DNA of 64,000 bases from Lutjanus erythropterus (GCA_020091685.1 CM034603.1:19238715-19302714), one strand, 5' to 3'; positions 14,563 through 27,567 are shown, numbered from the stretch's first letter. The notes: generated from the sequence alone by a model not told the origin. Made by a program: numbers and translations.

Positions 14563-17500
14563 CTGAGAAGACATAAAAGGAAAGACACAGGTGCTTTAGA
14601 AACTCGATACCATCATGTATAACTCACAAAAAATTTAAGTACAATCTCAATTCCAAAAAAGTAGCAACATTGTGCAAAACATAAATAAAAATCACTGAAT
14701 CATTGAGTTCTGTTTTTATTTAGGTTTTATGTAACATCCCAACTTTTTTGGAAGTGGGATTGTAAAAACAAGGCTCAAAACACTACAGTAAACTCTTATG
14801 GGTAACTGGACAGTACTGCCTTATGAATAGGAAATGTTATGACTCTCGGACAGATTACAACTGCTGAACGTGACTTATGCGTTAGGCAAGACGTCTGCTC
14901 TGTAAACTGGAAAAACAGGGTTGAAGAAGTCAGACATGGTCTCAAGGAGTGAAAAAAATAGCTCTCTTGGTAATTAGAGGGGATATTTTACTGAAAAATA
15001 TGTGGTTATGTCTCTGGCTTTGATGAAGACCAGACCATCTTCACTGACATTTTGTTTAGCAACCACATATCTGGCTCTAAGCCACTGTCAAATATGGAGC
15101 GCTGTCATCAGAGTGAGGCTGTGCTCATCCTTGGTTACACTCAGTTGATTTGTGGAGTTGCTTCTGTAACTCAAGACCATAAAAAACATTAGCTAATGCA
15201 TGAAAAATATTTATCTGCCAGGGGAACTGTATTTAACTAATGCCTGCATATTGCACCAGTAGTAGATCTGTGGCTTTGTCCATCCTCACCCAGACACATG
15301 ATCCTGTTTGATGAGAAATTCCTCAGCTATGCTATTATGCAGACGGGTTACATTTTTTACTGTCTAAATCTTTTTTTCTACTGTATCACAATGACGCAGT
15401 ACAAGAGATTAATGTAGGACTGCCACGAACTATTATTTATCTGTCTATTGTTTTTTTCACTCAATCATTTAGTCCAGGCCTATTCAATTACTTTTTAGAA
15501 GGGCCAGATGTGCCAAGTGCCAAGTGGCCAGATGTTGACATTTCCTATACCTGACCTGTATAGTTAATAATTTAAAAGTGTTAAGCAATAAATTTGTTAT
15601 ATTTTCTCCACTTTATTAGTTTTCACAATTGGAAAAAAATATATACACAAAAGTACAGGGAAAAAATCAATACACATTTGTAATCCTAGGTAAGAAGTAG
15701 CTTGTTGTTTTAATAAACACAAATGTTGCATTTAACATCTTTTTTCATTCAGTTTGACTCTTAAATTTTAAACAGACTTAACCAATTTAATGGGTTGATC
15801 TTCTAATAAACAATTTAAACACCTATAAACTTTTAATTTTAGCAAGCTATTCAAATAAATTTTTGAATAAAAGATTTTCATATTTATAAATGATCAAAGG
15901 GACAGACTGAGTTCATTAGAGGGCTGGATACAGCCCACAGGCCACCAACTGAATAGACCCGATTTAGTCTACTGCATCAGACAATAGTGAAAAAAGTTGA
16001 GCGCAATTTGTCACATCCCAAGATAATTTCTTTGAGTTACTTGTTTTGGTTACCAACAGCCCAAACCTAAATAATATGCCATTTTACAATTGCATAAACC
16101 ACAGACTAGCAGCAAATACCCACATTTGGGAAGCTAGATGCAGCAGTTTTTTTTTTACCTCTTTGCATGAAGAAATTACTTAAACCTGGGGTCAGCAACC
16201 TTAACTATCAAGAGAGCCATTTTTGGCCAAAAAGGGGAAAAAATTCTGTCAGGAGCTGCAACTATTAAGTTCTCTATTTTCCTCAGAGACTTTTCCTTCA
16301 AGACTAGCCAACTGCAAACTATAGGAATCTATATAGGATAAATAGTGAAGAAAAATGGAATGAATATGAGTTATGTGAGTTTGCTGATGCTGTCATGCTG
16401 ACCTTGATTTCACTCAAATCTACCTTTTGAAAACCAGCTTGCTGACCCCTGCCTTAAACAATCAATTGATTATGAAAATACTTGATGAATAGTTTTCTTT
16501 TAATCAACTAATTGAAGAATCAACTAATTGTCAGCTCCAACTGTACTGCAGCTCCACATAATGCAGTGCAGTGATCTTGAAACCTCCTGCAAAATATATC
16601 AAGCACTATTACACTCTGGGGGGGGTGTCTGTATGGAGAGAGCTGGCAGTAATGAGGATTTCCTCAACACTCTCTTTGGGATATCAGCCAGGCTCTTGAG
16701 CATATGCTTTGTGTGACATAACACAAGTAATGACGGTCATAAAGACATTTTTGCCTTACAGGTGCAATGTGGGACATTCCGGCCCCAATTTTACAGTTCA
16801 CAAGTCATGAGTGCAGCTGGAGGTGTGTGCGGCCTGGTGAGAGGATTGTATTTGTTTACCAACCGACCCACCATGGAGCTGGGCACATCAGGCCAACTGG
16901 TCAGCCATGTGGGGAAGCGGTGTATCAGCTAGGCGTGCACCTCTTTATGGCAGCAGCTCGTTTTACACCTTCTGTTGCATAACAGTACAAGACAACCATT
17001 GCGCGCGTGTGCGTGCATGTGAACGTACACGTACACACACACACACACACAATGTGCAATCACTGAGTGTCCAAACAACAAGCTTTTCACTCCATGACCA
17101 TAACCAGCATGCTCACTCCGTGGCAATAATCTCAAGTTCAGCGTACAACTTTGAGGCTTGTTTAAAGTACACACCAAATGTCCTAACATGGGTTTAAACT
17201 GCAGGCTATTAAAAGCAACTTGGCATGTTAAAAAGTACATTTCTCTTTTTAAACTGCATTTAGATCTGCAGTTCTCTTTGTGGTCTTGGGAGTGTAGCCG
17301 AATGGTAAGCATGAATGGCATGCCACAAGCCTGTAATTTCAACACATCCAACTCCAAATGAAACATTTCCTATCAAACTGACGGTAACTGCCAGCAAAGC
17401 TTACTGTAGATCCATCAAGGAACACATTTACAACTACAAAGAGCCTTGTTCTTTCTCATTCAAGACCCCACACACAGTCGAACAAAACGATTTAACAGAC

Positions 17501-20500
17501 AAAGGCACTGGCTGTGTACAATACGAGGGGACAGTGGTTGTGTAGTCGCAGTTAAGTCAGCCAGCAGAGTACTGAGTGACCCTGTGAAGAAGGCGAATCA
17601 TCACAGGGCGGTGAGTCCAGGCTCCTATCAGTGTACACTTTCAGCCAAGCCAGTATTTTTAGCACCACATTCCCAATAGAGAATCTAATACACTCCGGCC
17701 GTACCGATAGTGGCTCACATTGGAAACTGGAACATGGCAGCCCTGGTGTGTAAGTGAGGAATTTTAGAGCAGCAGCAGAGGAGGAACTGGCTGCGCAGAC
17801 GCCTCCATGTGTGAAAGCTTAAGTTTAGAAACAAAACTTTGGCAAAAGTAGAAACACACTGTTTTTTTGTTCTTTTAGAGAAGAGCATTGAAACTCATTG
17901 CGTAGCGACATGGCAGAACTCAAGCAAAACAAACCAGGTGCATCCCAGAATTTAAATGTTCCCTGCATTGTTGGGAAAAAAGAAGAAAACTGGGAGAAAT
18001 CACAAAGGTTACTATGGTGACTGGGCCAGCTCCAGCTCTCAATAGATCACCTTCTCTGAGCCAGACAAGACTGAAAACACAGCCATGCTGCTCCAAACTG
18101 TCAATCAGAGTCATTAGAGAGGCAGGTTTTCATTGACCGATGCTTTCAAAGGTCTCTCACTGCCTGCACCTCTGAGGCAGATGAACTTTTAAGGTTAATT
18201 AAAAAGGAGTGGTATGATGGTTTCCCATTACAGCAACACTGTGAGCAAGTAAGTAAGAGTAAAAAATACTCTAGAAAAGTCTAGCAAATTAACCTTGAGT
18301 TGGAACTGTTTGGTCAAAATCAATTTAAGCAGCATGAAATAGAAACAAAAATCAGAACAGATAACAATAGTGTCTAAGTTATCTGTGCATGTCAGAAAAT
18401 AAACAAGCATTGCCTATATGGCAGTCTTGCCATACATTTGGTGATATATTCCTTACTTATAAATTCATCTTTTAATACTTGTCAGCAGGTTATGTTGTTG
18501 ATTAGTTTCTAATCATTGAAAGATAAAATAGCACCAGTATCATTCTTTGACTTTTAAAGTTCATTTATATAACAGAAGAATACAATCTGTCTCAGGATAG
18601 CTTATCTAGACATGGAAAAATGCACATTATTAGAGCTGAAAAGTTTATCAATTAATTGATAAGTCAATCAACAGAAAAACAGTGCAACTATTTGATAATA
18701 AGATAGTCGTTTTTCATTTTTCAGGAAAAAGAGGTAAACAATTGCACACAATCTCTGGTTTCAGTTTCTAAAATGAGCCAGTTTGATGCTTTTTATTGTC
18801 CTAATTCCCTGCAAACTGAACAGCTTTGGTTTTGGTTTTTGATTGAACGAAACAAGACAGCATCTTGGGCTCTATTAAGTTGTGATGAATATTTTTTTTC
18901 AGTATTTTCTGATTCAAAAATAATCTGCAGATAATGATGTAATGAGACAATGATGCAAATAATCGTTTGTTGCACATTATCGGGGCATGTGTGGGACGCA
19001 TGCAAGACCAATGAGGCTGGAGCTACAGTCTGTAGCTAATCTTGCATACTACTGGAACCAGTCTAAAATCTTTGGCACACATTTATGACTGTATGCTCAA
19101 GGATCTCTTAACTTCACAACTGACTTTTAGTGATGGATTCTTTTAACTATTTGCAAGATTTTTGTTTGTTTGTTTTATTGTTGTCATTTTATTCTTGTAA
19201 AAACAATGTTGTTTTCTTTTTATTCTTGTCTGTGCTGTTTAAATTTTGTTATGTGAAGCATTATGGGCTGCATATGTATATGAAGTTGCTACATAAATAA
19301 AGCTGAGTTGAGTGGCTGCAGAGATTCACTATTTTTGAAAAATCTTGAAAAACCTTTATTAAATCTATATATGACTTACACTGACTCATAACTGGCTGGC
19401 AGGGGCCACAAGCCATCAACAACTGCTGGGCTAAAAACTAGGGTTACCTGCTGGCAGTAATTACTGAGAAAAATATACGTAATTAAAACAAAGTTACTAA
19501 TAAAAGCAGTTGTACATTACGAAGGGATTCCATCTAAATATTATTTTGCACAGTTTCCATGTCACAATTCTGTACAATGATGGAGACGAGTCATGAAGAA
19601 GATAATTATGACGACGTGCCATTTTCCTCATAATAAACCCACCTTGATACCATTGTGAATGCCTGATGTAAACTGCATATAGGTCACATGATGACTCTAA
19701 ATTTAAATCATAATGTATTGATCTATAAATCTGAAGTGTGACACTGTACATATATATATATATATATATATACTAAAGAAAGTCAGCTCTGTCTGGCACA
19801 ATGTACAAACCTACAACCCTTTCACTATTGCAAGCATCAACAGGCACTAACGCATCTGATCTTGTGAAGGAGGTGGACAGAGAGGCCGGGGGGGTAACAG
19901 GTTGTTAGACTGATGGCGTATATTATCGCTGGGCCTTGGAGAGAACTGAGGCCTCAGTAAGCATGCAGAAACACAAACACTCAGTGATTGCAACACTTCC
20001 CTTTTCAAGGTTTCGCTGTTCTGTTGTTTTCCAACCTAGGCTAAAACTAACCACAAAATGCCGAGGTCACCGAGATACACGTTCACTGTGTCCAAACTGA
20101 CATGTGATGTAATCCACTTTAAGAAGGGCTGTAAAATCTAATCATCTTTCAGTTTTAAGGTATACCGTAAACACAGAGAACTTTCAATAACTTCTGCTTT
20201 AATTCTCTCTTCTTAATGAAATAATGACATATAATGTGATATCGAAGGCAAGCAACACTAAAAAAAATATACAGGAATTTAGTGGAATAAACAAATCTTT
20301 TCTCAGTAACTTAAAGTAAATATAAGTAAGTTTTATTTGTTCAAGTTAATTAAACTGAAAATTTCTTGTATTTATTTTCATAACACTTCAGAACTAAGAA
20401 CCATGATGTTATTGAATTCAGTCCCTCCCCCCTTAGACTTAAAATGCACTGGGAACAGTTTCACACATTGGTCTCATGCAAGAGCAACTGTGAAAATGAG

Positions 20501-23500
20501 CTGTCTGTGCATATTTGAGCGCATGTGCATGAGATTTGTAAATTAGCATGATTAACCCTTCAATAATACCATATCAGGCTACCCTCCCTGCCCCATATGT
20601 CAGAAACTTTAGCGTTCGGAAACTGAAGTCCTGCTTTCATAGATCCACAACGGAAAGTTAACCATTTTAACAGCAACTGAAATAAAAAAAAAGAAATGGC
20701 TTGATATGAAAATGGCTTCAAAGATTAAAAAAACCCATCCTGCAACAGCAAGCTGACCGATCTGATGACTGCAATAGGAGAAGGGGTCAAAGCAAAATCT
20801 CATTCACAGACGTGGACAAAAAATCCAGAAGATGTTCCCCTGGACTGTGACTTGCATAAACTTACAAGTGAAGATATGGCCCAACAGTAGGTAATCCCCA
20901 ATTTATATTACTGATGATATTGTTATGTTATATGGGACACATTTAGAATATTATAATTCAACACGCAGAATGATGAAATATACACTAATTACTGAAAAAT
21001 GTAGGTTTGAACAACAGCAGACTAACTGCACATGACTCCTATGACAGCTCTGGACCACTTGTAAACTGTGTTCGTACCCGAAAGAAAATTCTAAATACAA
21101 GAAAACTGAGAATGCCATTAGTTTGTCTAAACCACTTGAGAAAAAACCTTTTCGTACGAGTGGTCTTTGTGCCAATGCTGGAATAAAGTAGTTCCAACAA
21201 GAGCAGATGAAGCTCAGGTTCTTTATGTGAAATGAAGAAGTGACTCTCAAAACTGAGAAAATGTGAAAGGAAATCAAATTTGTTTGTAATGTTCATCAGT
21301 GTGATTGAGGTGTTATTTTTGTTTTGTTTTGTTTTCCAAATGAACATCTTCAGCTTATTCTCAAGTATAATTTAATAAAGTTTATTTAACTAGGCAGCCC
21401 GGACACTAACTTTTTTTTAAGTTTAAACAAATACAGTGAAGCATAAATTCTCACAAATGTTTCAGCTCAAGGCGATGTTTAATAAGTCAGCATACAACCA
21501 TTTAACTTTGAAAGGCTCTCGGCTGCAATTACAGTTAATTAAAAGAGGTTCGTCATCTCTTCGGCTGCACAAGATTAGATATTACCACAGTTAGAGAGAG
21601 GCATTACTACAACTCTAAGAGATACAACACGCTTGTGAAATTGCTCAAGAGTCATCCTCAACAGTCCAGGCTCTCCTATAAATGTCTTGTAAGCAGGGCT
21701 GGGGGTAGAGTGTGTTATCAAGTGTGCCAGCTGTTTGGTTGTGGTGACATGGCAAGTGCAGCACATTGACAATACAATTCAGTCCAGCCAAAGTAATTCA
21801 GGCTCCAGTCTTTAAATAGAGAGAAATGGAGTGAAAGAGTGAGCCTATGAAACCACAAAGTTCCCTCTTGGGATTGTTTGATGTGTATCCTGTAGAGAAA
21901 ATGGCTCTGGACCAAAGATCATTTAGCGACTCAGTTGCCTACCAGCTACACTCGCTTACAAGTTTGCTTTTTCTGCCAAAGTTGGCGGTGAGGTAATTAT
22001 TACCTCTAAAGTGTGAGAGCACAATAACAAGCACACTTCCTTTTCACCGGGTCACAGTGTCAAGGGTAAAGATCTGACAAAACAGGGCTTCCTTGTCAGA
22101 TGCCTGCATGGCCAAAGTGAAAGACTGCAGGTGTGCCAGGTTACTCCATTTTCAAGCGGTATATAATTTTCAAACATGAACCTGTCAAACACGATTAGAC
22201 GGCCATTGTCGAGGGTGACAAGTGCAAAAATCATTCTATTGTCCACATGTCAAACAACTCATGACGTCGACTGAGACAGCAGTGGCAGTTTGCGTGTAGT
22301 GGTTTTGGAGAGGCGGAGGCGTGGGTGACAGTTTCATCGCCTTACAATTGCTCTCCTTGTTGGCAGGTGTAAATCAAGGGTGCTGACTGCAGCCAACCTC
22401 TTACAAGACCTGCTCTCACCAGATCGGTGCTCAGCAACAAGCTGCTGAGTGGCTTCACGTCGAGCCCCTGCTGTGTGACACTCTTTACAAAATGATGTAT
22501 TGTCGTGACACAACAATAAGCCACAGTCTGACAACCCAACCAAGAGACCTCAACACACAACATGAGGTGAATCAAGCTGGAAGTTAATCCCAGTTTGTGC
22601 CCCTTGTGTATTTCCATTACATTTCAGTCACAGGACTAAGCATCTGTTTTGTGCAATAATAAATAAACATTTGAAGATGTTAGAAAAATCCAAAAGGATG
22701 TTAAAAAGCACTTAACACTGTTCAGAGGCCATTTACAGAATCCTCAGACTCTTATAACCACATGGATGAAAAAATGTTATGTGTGCTGCATTATAATATT
22801 TTAACCTGTTTCCCAGTATTATAACTATACTTTTTTTTAGTTAACTTCATTTTATTCCGTTTTAACCGGTATCTGCTTATGGAATGCAGAATCTGTAGAC
22901 AAGGGACAAGATTTTGGTATTGGAAGCATTCTTGTTTCCATTTGTAGCCTGTGTACAATATTACCAATCACGTTTGAGCATGCTTTGGTTGCACACAGGC
23001 AAACAGTCTGCATAGAGAGCAAAAAAGGCAGAAATGCAATCTTGGAACCCATCAGCTATCATCTGGTGAGATTTTTATTAGTTTAAAGATTTATTAGTGT
23101 TCATACGCAGATATCCGTTTATAGAGGTTAGCCTCAAACGCAATTCTTGCATCTTAAGTCATTTATCAGACTATAAACTATGAGCAGTGACAGGAAACAA
23201 AAATCATTTTCATGATAAAACCATGATAAAATTCTCAAGGATTAGTATTACTATTTCAAATTTTAATTGTTGTGATAACTATGTTTGATTACTGCACATT
23301 GAAAAGTTAGCATCAATCTCCAAAACAGAGGCACAGCATGCAATATACGTTTGTTTTGCATCAATGAAAAAACATAACAAAGGACTTGATGCCATTTCAA
23401 ATATTTGAGAGGTTTTCAATATAAAATTTGGTGAAATCATTTCAGTGCTTGTATCAGTACTTTTTGAACTTTTTCAGCATATTTTAACAATACCACAATG

Positions 23501-26500
23501 GGAGCGGAAATCATGATATGAAATTTTGTTACTGTTTTAACGCTAACCAGCACATGGAAGAGGATGTCTTGGCCTGGATATCCACTGGTCATACCGGAAG
23601 CCCCAAAACATTGGCTGTTACCCACAGAGGCTTTATTGTCAGATGATAGCTGATAAGTTCAGAGACTGACTTCATTACCAATACATCAAACACTGTTAGT
23701 ACAACAACACTGTTAAGAACTTGGCTTGGTGAGCTCACAGTGCAACAGGACAGACAAAAACATTCAACACAACAAACAAACAATAAAACCACCATATGCA
23801 GTACATACAACATACTGAACTGTGCAAAGAGTTATAAATATAAAAGATAAGCTCAAAACAATATACCATAAAGGGCCAGAGGTTTATAACTCAAGAGTCA
23901 CATAGTCTGAGGGAATAACGGCAAATCAAGCACAGACATACTGCATTTCCAGCTAACATTGTCATTACAAGAGAATGGCACAACTTGAAAAATAGATTAA
24001 AAATCTTTTTCAATGTGCAGCAGACAGAATAGTTTGTATCTAGATTGCTAGAAGTGTCTTTGAGGATTTTGAAGATACCTTCAGACCAGCAGTAAGCACT
24101 GACAAATTACACACTGAGTTTTCAAGGATGACTGGGTATTTGTTTTTGTGTTTGTTTTTTTTCAGAAAAACAGGTGCTGTGATTCAAATGTAATGTTACT
24201 ACATAAGAGGCCCAAACTGGGGCAGGCTGAAAGTATGAAATATGCAACATGTAAAACGCAACACATATTCACAGTTACTTGGCCAAATTGCCCAACTGAT
24301 GCTAAATGAATTAAATCAATTCACACTGCCACTAAATATAAGCTTTCATTATTAAGTGAATTTTTCCATCAAGCAGAGCTGGACAGCTACCAACAAGTAG
24401 CTCAGAAGATTTCCTGACTTCAACACTGGTCAGTCGAGCTTATGAAATCAGCCAGTGTGAGGCCCAGGTTCCACTCTTCCCTTCTGTGGTTCACTCTCAA
24501 GTTTGAGAGGGGTGGGGGAGGCGGGGGGGGGCTGCAGTGCAATTACACAACATGCTTTTGAATTATGTCTTAAAATTCTTGCTCAAACTGGTTTGATGAC
24601 ATCGCTCCATTTGCCCCTCGCTAAAAATCAGATGAAAGGTGAGAGTCTGTGCTTTTCTTTTCCTTCAGAGTGCCTCTTTAAATCAAACTACCACCATATA
24701 CTGCAGTAGTTTGAGTTTAAAGCTACCTGGGCCTAAATACTGTGTGTACATACAGTAGACAAACTTCTTATTCTGGACAAAGGAGGAGTGTGTGCTACTG
24801 TTTGTGCGCTCGTGTCAAGATTACTGTAACAAACAACCCTTGAAGGATTTTTTTCTTCTGAAAAAGTCTTTCATATGTACTAGCTGCAACTAACAATTAT
24901 TTTCATTATTGTTTAATCTGTCAATCATTTTTTCAATTAATTGATTAGATGTTTGGGCCATAAAATATCAAAAACATTTTGTCCATAATTTAAAGATTTT
25001 CAGTTCATTGTGATATATGGCTGAACCATTAATGGATTTTTTTATATATAAATCACAATAAGGAATATTGCATCTTTAAAATCACAGGAGGTGCATTATT
25101 TATTTAAGGGAAAATGTGTATCAAAATACCATTTTATACCATATGTTTTTCAATGAAAATGATGATGATAATGATGCAAAAATTATATATATATATGTAT
25201 ATATAGCACAATTAAATATTTTCAAAATTGTTCAGCCCTACTGTCAAGGAAGCCTAAAGAAATCAGATAATCTTAATTTTAGACACTAAAATCAGAGAAT
25301 TTGGATTTTTTAAAATTCACTTAAAATGATTAATTGATTATTACAACCAATTAATCGTTGCAGCTCTAGTATACATCAGTCCCACAATGGAGTGTTAGTT
25401 GATAACACCAAATACATTTTAATTCCCAATAACTGAGCTTTTAAGCGATATTTAGATTTTGAATCAATGTTGCTCTCGTTTAACTGTCTACCATCTTTTT
25501 TGAGTTCATTACAAAACAAAGACATGACACATGGACTCAACACAAGCCAACTATGCAAAAAGCCAAGTGCCAAAAGAACAGCAACATTTATTTTGCTATG
25601 TCAGTTCTAAGTCTGATCATTAGAGAAACCACATGAAGAGCTGTTCACAGATTCAGTCTGAAATTAAATCACCAATAACCTCCATTGACTCATCTGCTTA
25701 GATTATAAATGATAGCATTTCTTGGTATAGGGGACAATGAGTACACTGTGCCCCTGTTGTTGTCATCTTGAAAATCCACACTTTACTCTACAGCAGTGTA
25801 AACCTGCAAGTAGTCCCACAGGTTTACTGTACATTTCCTCATAAGTATAGCCAATATTTGCTTTAAGTAACAGATTCCACCAGAGTAAAACGGTGAGCGT
25901 GTATGCAGTCATTGTGGTGTTTGAGAAATGTGAATATGTCTCTGGGTGATTGCAAACACGTTCATTCATTCTTATCACCCGGGCTGGTTGGCTGGTGAAT
26001 ATAAAGGGATTGTCAGGAGCTGTAAAGGGGGCTTATTGTTACATTCCTGCACTGACCAACTGCAACAACAAGCCAAGGCTTTCCATTTTATAATTACACC
26101 CAATTAATTCTTCTAAATTCTCAGTCTACTTACTTATTTGGGACAAAACATTTTGTTTACAGTTCCTGCAGAATCAAATAGCCGATAAGTGTTAACCTTT
26201 GTCCCTTCAATGCAGTGACTGTCTATAAAACCGCTGTTGCTGTTGCCTACCTGTTTTTATCAAATCACCATTACTAACAAACAAGAAAATCTGGATGACA
26301 GTATTGCAGTGGGGACTAAAAAGGAGTCTGCACTGATCACTAGTATGTTTAAAGTATTTCTCAACATTTTTTTAAAATGTTTTTTATTTTGTCTATTTAA
26401 TGTAATTGTGTAAGATATTGCATAGAATTTTTAATTTATATGCAGTGCCCTATATTTAGAGATGCAAATAACAATTATTTACATTGTTAATTTACCTTCC

Positions 26501-27392
26501 GAATTAATTAATTAATTGCTTAGTCAATAAAATGTCAAAAAAAGTGAAAAATGCTCATATTTTACCAGAACCTAAATTTGTCCAACCAAGAGTCTTAAAC
26601 TTAGAAGCCTGAAACTTAAAGACCCTTTGATTACTGTCATAAATGCCAAAGAAAAACAGCAAATACTGATATTTAAGAAGCTGGACCCAGCAAATGTTTG
26701 ACATTTTGGCTTGAGAAATAATTGAAATGAATAACTGATTATCAAAATATTTAGCAACAAATTGTATTTCACCTAACTGACTAATTGTTGCAGCTCTAGT
26801 TTGTAGTATTTCTCAGCATGTTATTTACATTTTAGATTTTGTCTATTTAATATAACCGCATAAACTACTGTACAGTAAACAGCATATCATTTGTATGTAG
26901 TGCCCAATAATAATTTATGCCACAGTTACATGAGTCTTAAATATCTATACCAGATGTTCTCTATCAAAATATAAAAATAAGAAATAATCAATTTTATCGA
27001 TTTCTCCTTTAGCCTGGCATGATTAAGGAATGTGTAATGATTTTTAGATTAAAGTGTTAATCCTCTCACGTGCAACAGACAGGAAAACTGCAATACTTTT
27101 TTTTGTTTATTAATCAAATGTGTCTGTTTCCTCATTTCAGTGTCCTTAGTATATGCATAATTTGTATTTTCTTAAGTCTATACACGAGCAGTTGTGCAGA
27201 GTAAACAGTCACATATTCAGACAATTGTACATCATTAAAATGCATGATATTAACAGTGATAAAATGTGATAATTAGTGTTACTTACTCTCTCCACTTGCT
27301 CGATGACAGTTCATCATTAAGCAGCCAGCGGTCAACACAAAACCCAAACACAAAGTCCGGAGCCACATAACTGACTCGGGATAAGACACCAT
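14014..27392 (-). CDS. insr: insulin receptor, N-terminal part (join of exons 1 and 2; gene continues off left edge)
   Basis: The insulin receptor is a disulfide-linked plasma-membrane receptor tyrosine kinase. This window holds only its extracellular N terminus. The coding parts are 27392-27287 (106 nt) and 14562-14014 (549 nt). Exon 1 ends in phase 1 and exon 2 starts by completing that codon, giving ..[15 protein letters not shown].., the fish counterpart of the mature N terminus GEVCPG-DIRNN of vertebrate INSR. The 218 complete codons cover the signal peptide, the L1 leucine-rich-type ligand-binding domain and the first cysteines of the furin-like region ([15 protein letters not shown]). 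INSR is preferred over IGF1R because of LLMF-TKPEDFR, ITDY-like [16 protein letters not shown] and [17 protein letters not shown]1R has a shorter LLIS-AEDYR and DWS-ILDAVSNNYI. The insra and insrb co-orthologues of teleosts cannot be told apart here. Exon 3 (the rest of the Cys-rich region) and later exons lie left of the window. Confidence 0.95.
14642..14762. mobile_element. short Tc1/mariner-like foldback MITE with TA duplication
   Basis: 121 bp, termini CAATCTCAATTCCAAAAAAG and, inverted, CAATCCCACTTCCAAAAAAG, flanked by TA on both sides. Lies 80 bp upstream of the insr exon 2 acceptor. The two halves would pair along most of their length. Confidence 0.7.
15475..15961. mobile_element. hAT-type non-autonomous element, 487 bp, with perfect 8-bp target duplication
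   Basis: Left end CAGGCCTATTCAATT, right end AACTGAATAGACCCG, which are imperfect inverted repeats. Flanked on both sides by ATTTAGTC (15467-15474 and 15962-15969). An 8-bp duplication is diagnostic of the hAT superfamily. No transposase. A related copy is at 55867-56213. Confidence 0.8.
16186..16451. mobile_element. hAT-type MITE, 266 bp, CAGGGGTCAGCAA termini
   Basis: Left end CTGGGGTCAGCAA, right end TTGCTGACCCCTG. Flanked by ACTTAAAC (16178-16185) and CCTTAAAC (16452-16459), an 8-bp duplication with one difference. Internal text 'caagagagccatttttggcc' is typical of a widespread fish repeat. Inserted in the same older MITE as its neighbour. Confidence 0.8.
17032..17051. repeat. (AC)n microsatellite
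   Basis: About ten AC units in insr intron 1, preceded by mixed GTAC/GTGC alternating purine-pyrimidine sequence. Confidence 0.8.
18628..18980. repeat. TAGGGCTGCAAC-family MITE copy
   Basis: Starts TTAGAGCTGAAAAGTTTATC and ends ..AAATAATCGTTTGTTGCACA. About 350 bp, internal order of blocks as in the other copies. Confidence 0.6.
19080..19320 (+). repeat. possible LINE 3' end
   Basis: Ends with 'ttgctacataaataaagctg', a common termination of LINE-derived 3' tails in fish. The assignment rests on that tail only. Confidence 0.3.
19749..19772. repeat. (TA)n microsatellite
   Basis: Twelve TA units in insr intron 1. Confidence 0.8.
23243..23466. repeat. dispersed repeat, copy 1
   Basis: Shares with 63489-64000 the blocks 'tatgtttgattactg', 'gatgccatttcaaat' and 'gagaggttttcaatataaaa' in the same order and strand. 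Family not recognised. Confidence 0.55.
24881..25369. mobile_element. TAGGGCTGCAAC-family MITE with a second element nested inside
   Basis: Outer ends TAGCTGCAACTAACAATTAT and ATTAATCGTTGCAGCTCTA. The middle (about 25012-25240, from 'tatggctgaaccatt' to 'aaaattgttcagccctac') is a different fish repeat type with GGGCTGAAC-like termini, splitting the outer element within its 'cagttcattgt' block. Confidence 0.6.
26457..26799. mobile_element. TAGGGCTGCAAC-family MITE between direct repeats
   Basis: About 343 bp, from TAGAGATGCAAATAACAATT to TTGTTGCAGCTCTAG. Its two flanks are diverged direct repeats of each other (26352-26454 and 26805-26909). Confidence 0.65.
27287..27392 (-). CDS. insr: insr exon 1, coding part: start codon and signal peptide
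   Basis: The start is the ATG at 27392-27390. An in-frame TAG lies three codons upstream, so the ORF cannot extend further. The 35 codons begin [18 protein letters not shown], continue with a hydrophobic core ([14 protein letters not shown]) and end HRASGE just before the conserved ICP of the mature receptor, as expected for a cleaved signal peptide. The exon ends in phase 1 at a consensus donor GTAAGT (27286-27281). A second in-frame ATG at codon 9 would still leave a complete signal peptide. The first ATG has G at +4 but T at -3, the second has G at -3 but T at +4, so either could be used. The true exon extends upstream as 5'UTR; the transcription start is not determinable from sequence alone. 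Confidence 0.88.
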
Positions 27393-27567
27393 CCAGCTCT
27401 ATTCCAGGTCAAATACAGAATAATCCTTGTGGAGGAGCACAGTTCAGACTGGAGGACAAATGCCTTCAGGACACTGGTTTTGTTTTGCGGCGTGGGCCAA
27501 CAGGTAAACAAAAATAAATAAAAGACATCCCGGAAGATGGGCGGAGGAACGAGTCCAACGTGTTCAG

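Larger units (their letters stand above)
15415..16539. mobile_element. MITE copy disrupted by two nested hAT-like insertions
   Basis: The outer element starts TAGGACTGCCACGAAC and ends ..ACTAATTGTCAGCTCCA. It is the same family as the copies at 29185-29510 and elsewhere (termini TAGGGCTGCAAC / GTTGCAGCTCTA). Removing the two inserts and one copy of each 8-bp duplication leaves about 356 bp, the normal length of that family. Confidence 0.75.
14563..27286 (-). other. insr: insr intron 1 (12.7 kb)
   Basis: Bounded by the exon 1 donor GTAAGT and the exon 2 acceptor TTCTCAG. Large first introns are usual in INSR genes and often carry enhancers. It contains the foldback element at 14642-14762, the nested transposon block 15415-16539, further MITE copies at 18628-18980, 24881-25369 and 26457-26799, an AC microsatellite at 17032-17051, a probable LINE 3' tail near 19080-19320, TA repeats at 19749-19772 and 25184-25204, and a dispersed repeat at 23243-23466. 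The stretches 16.5-18.1 kb and 21.6-22.6 kb look free of obvious repeats, but I cannot show that they are conserved or regulatory. Confidence 0.85.
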
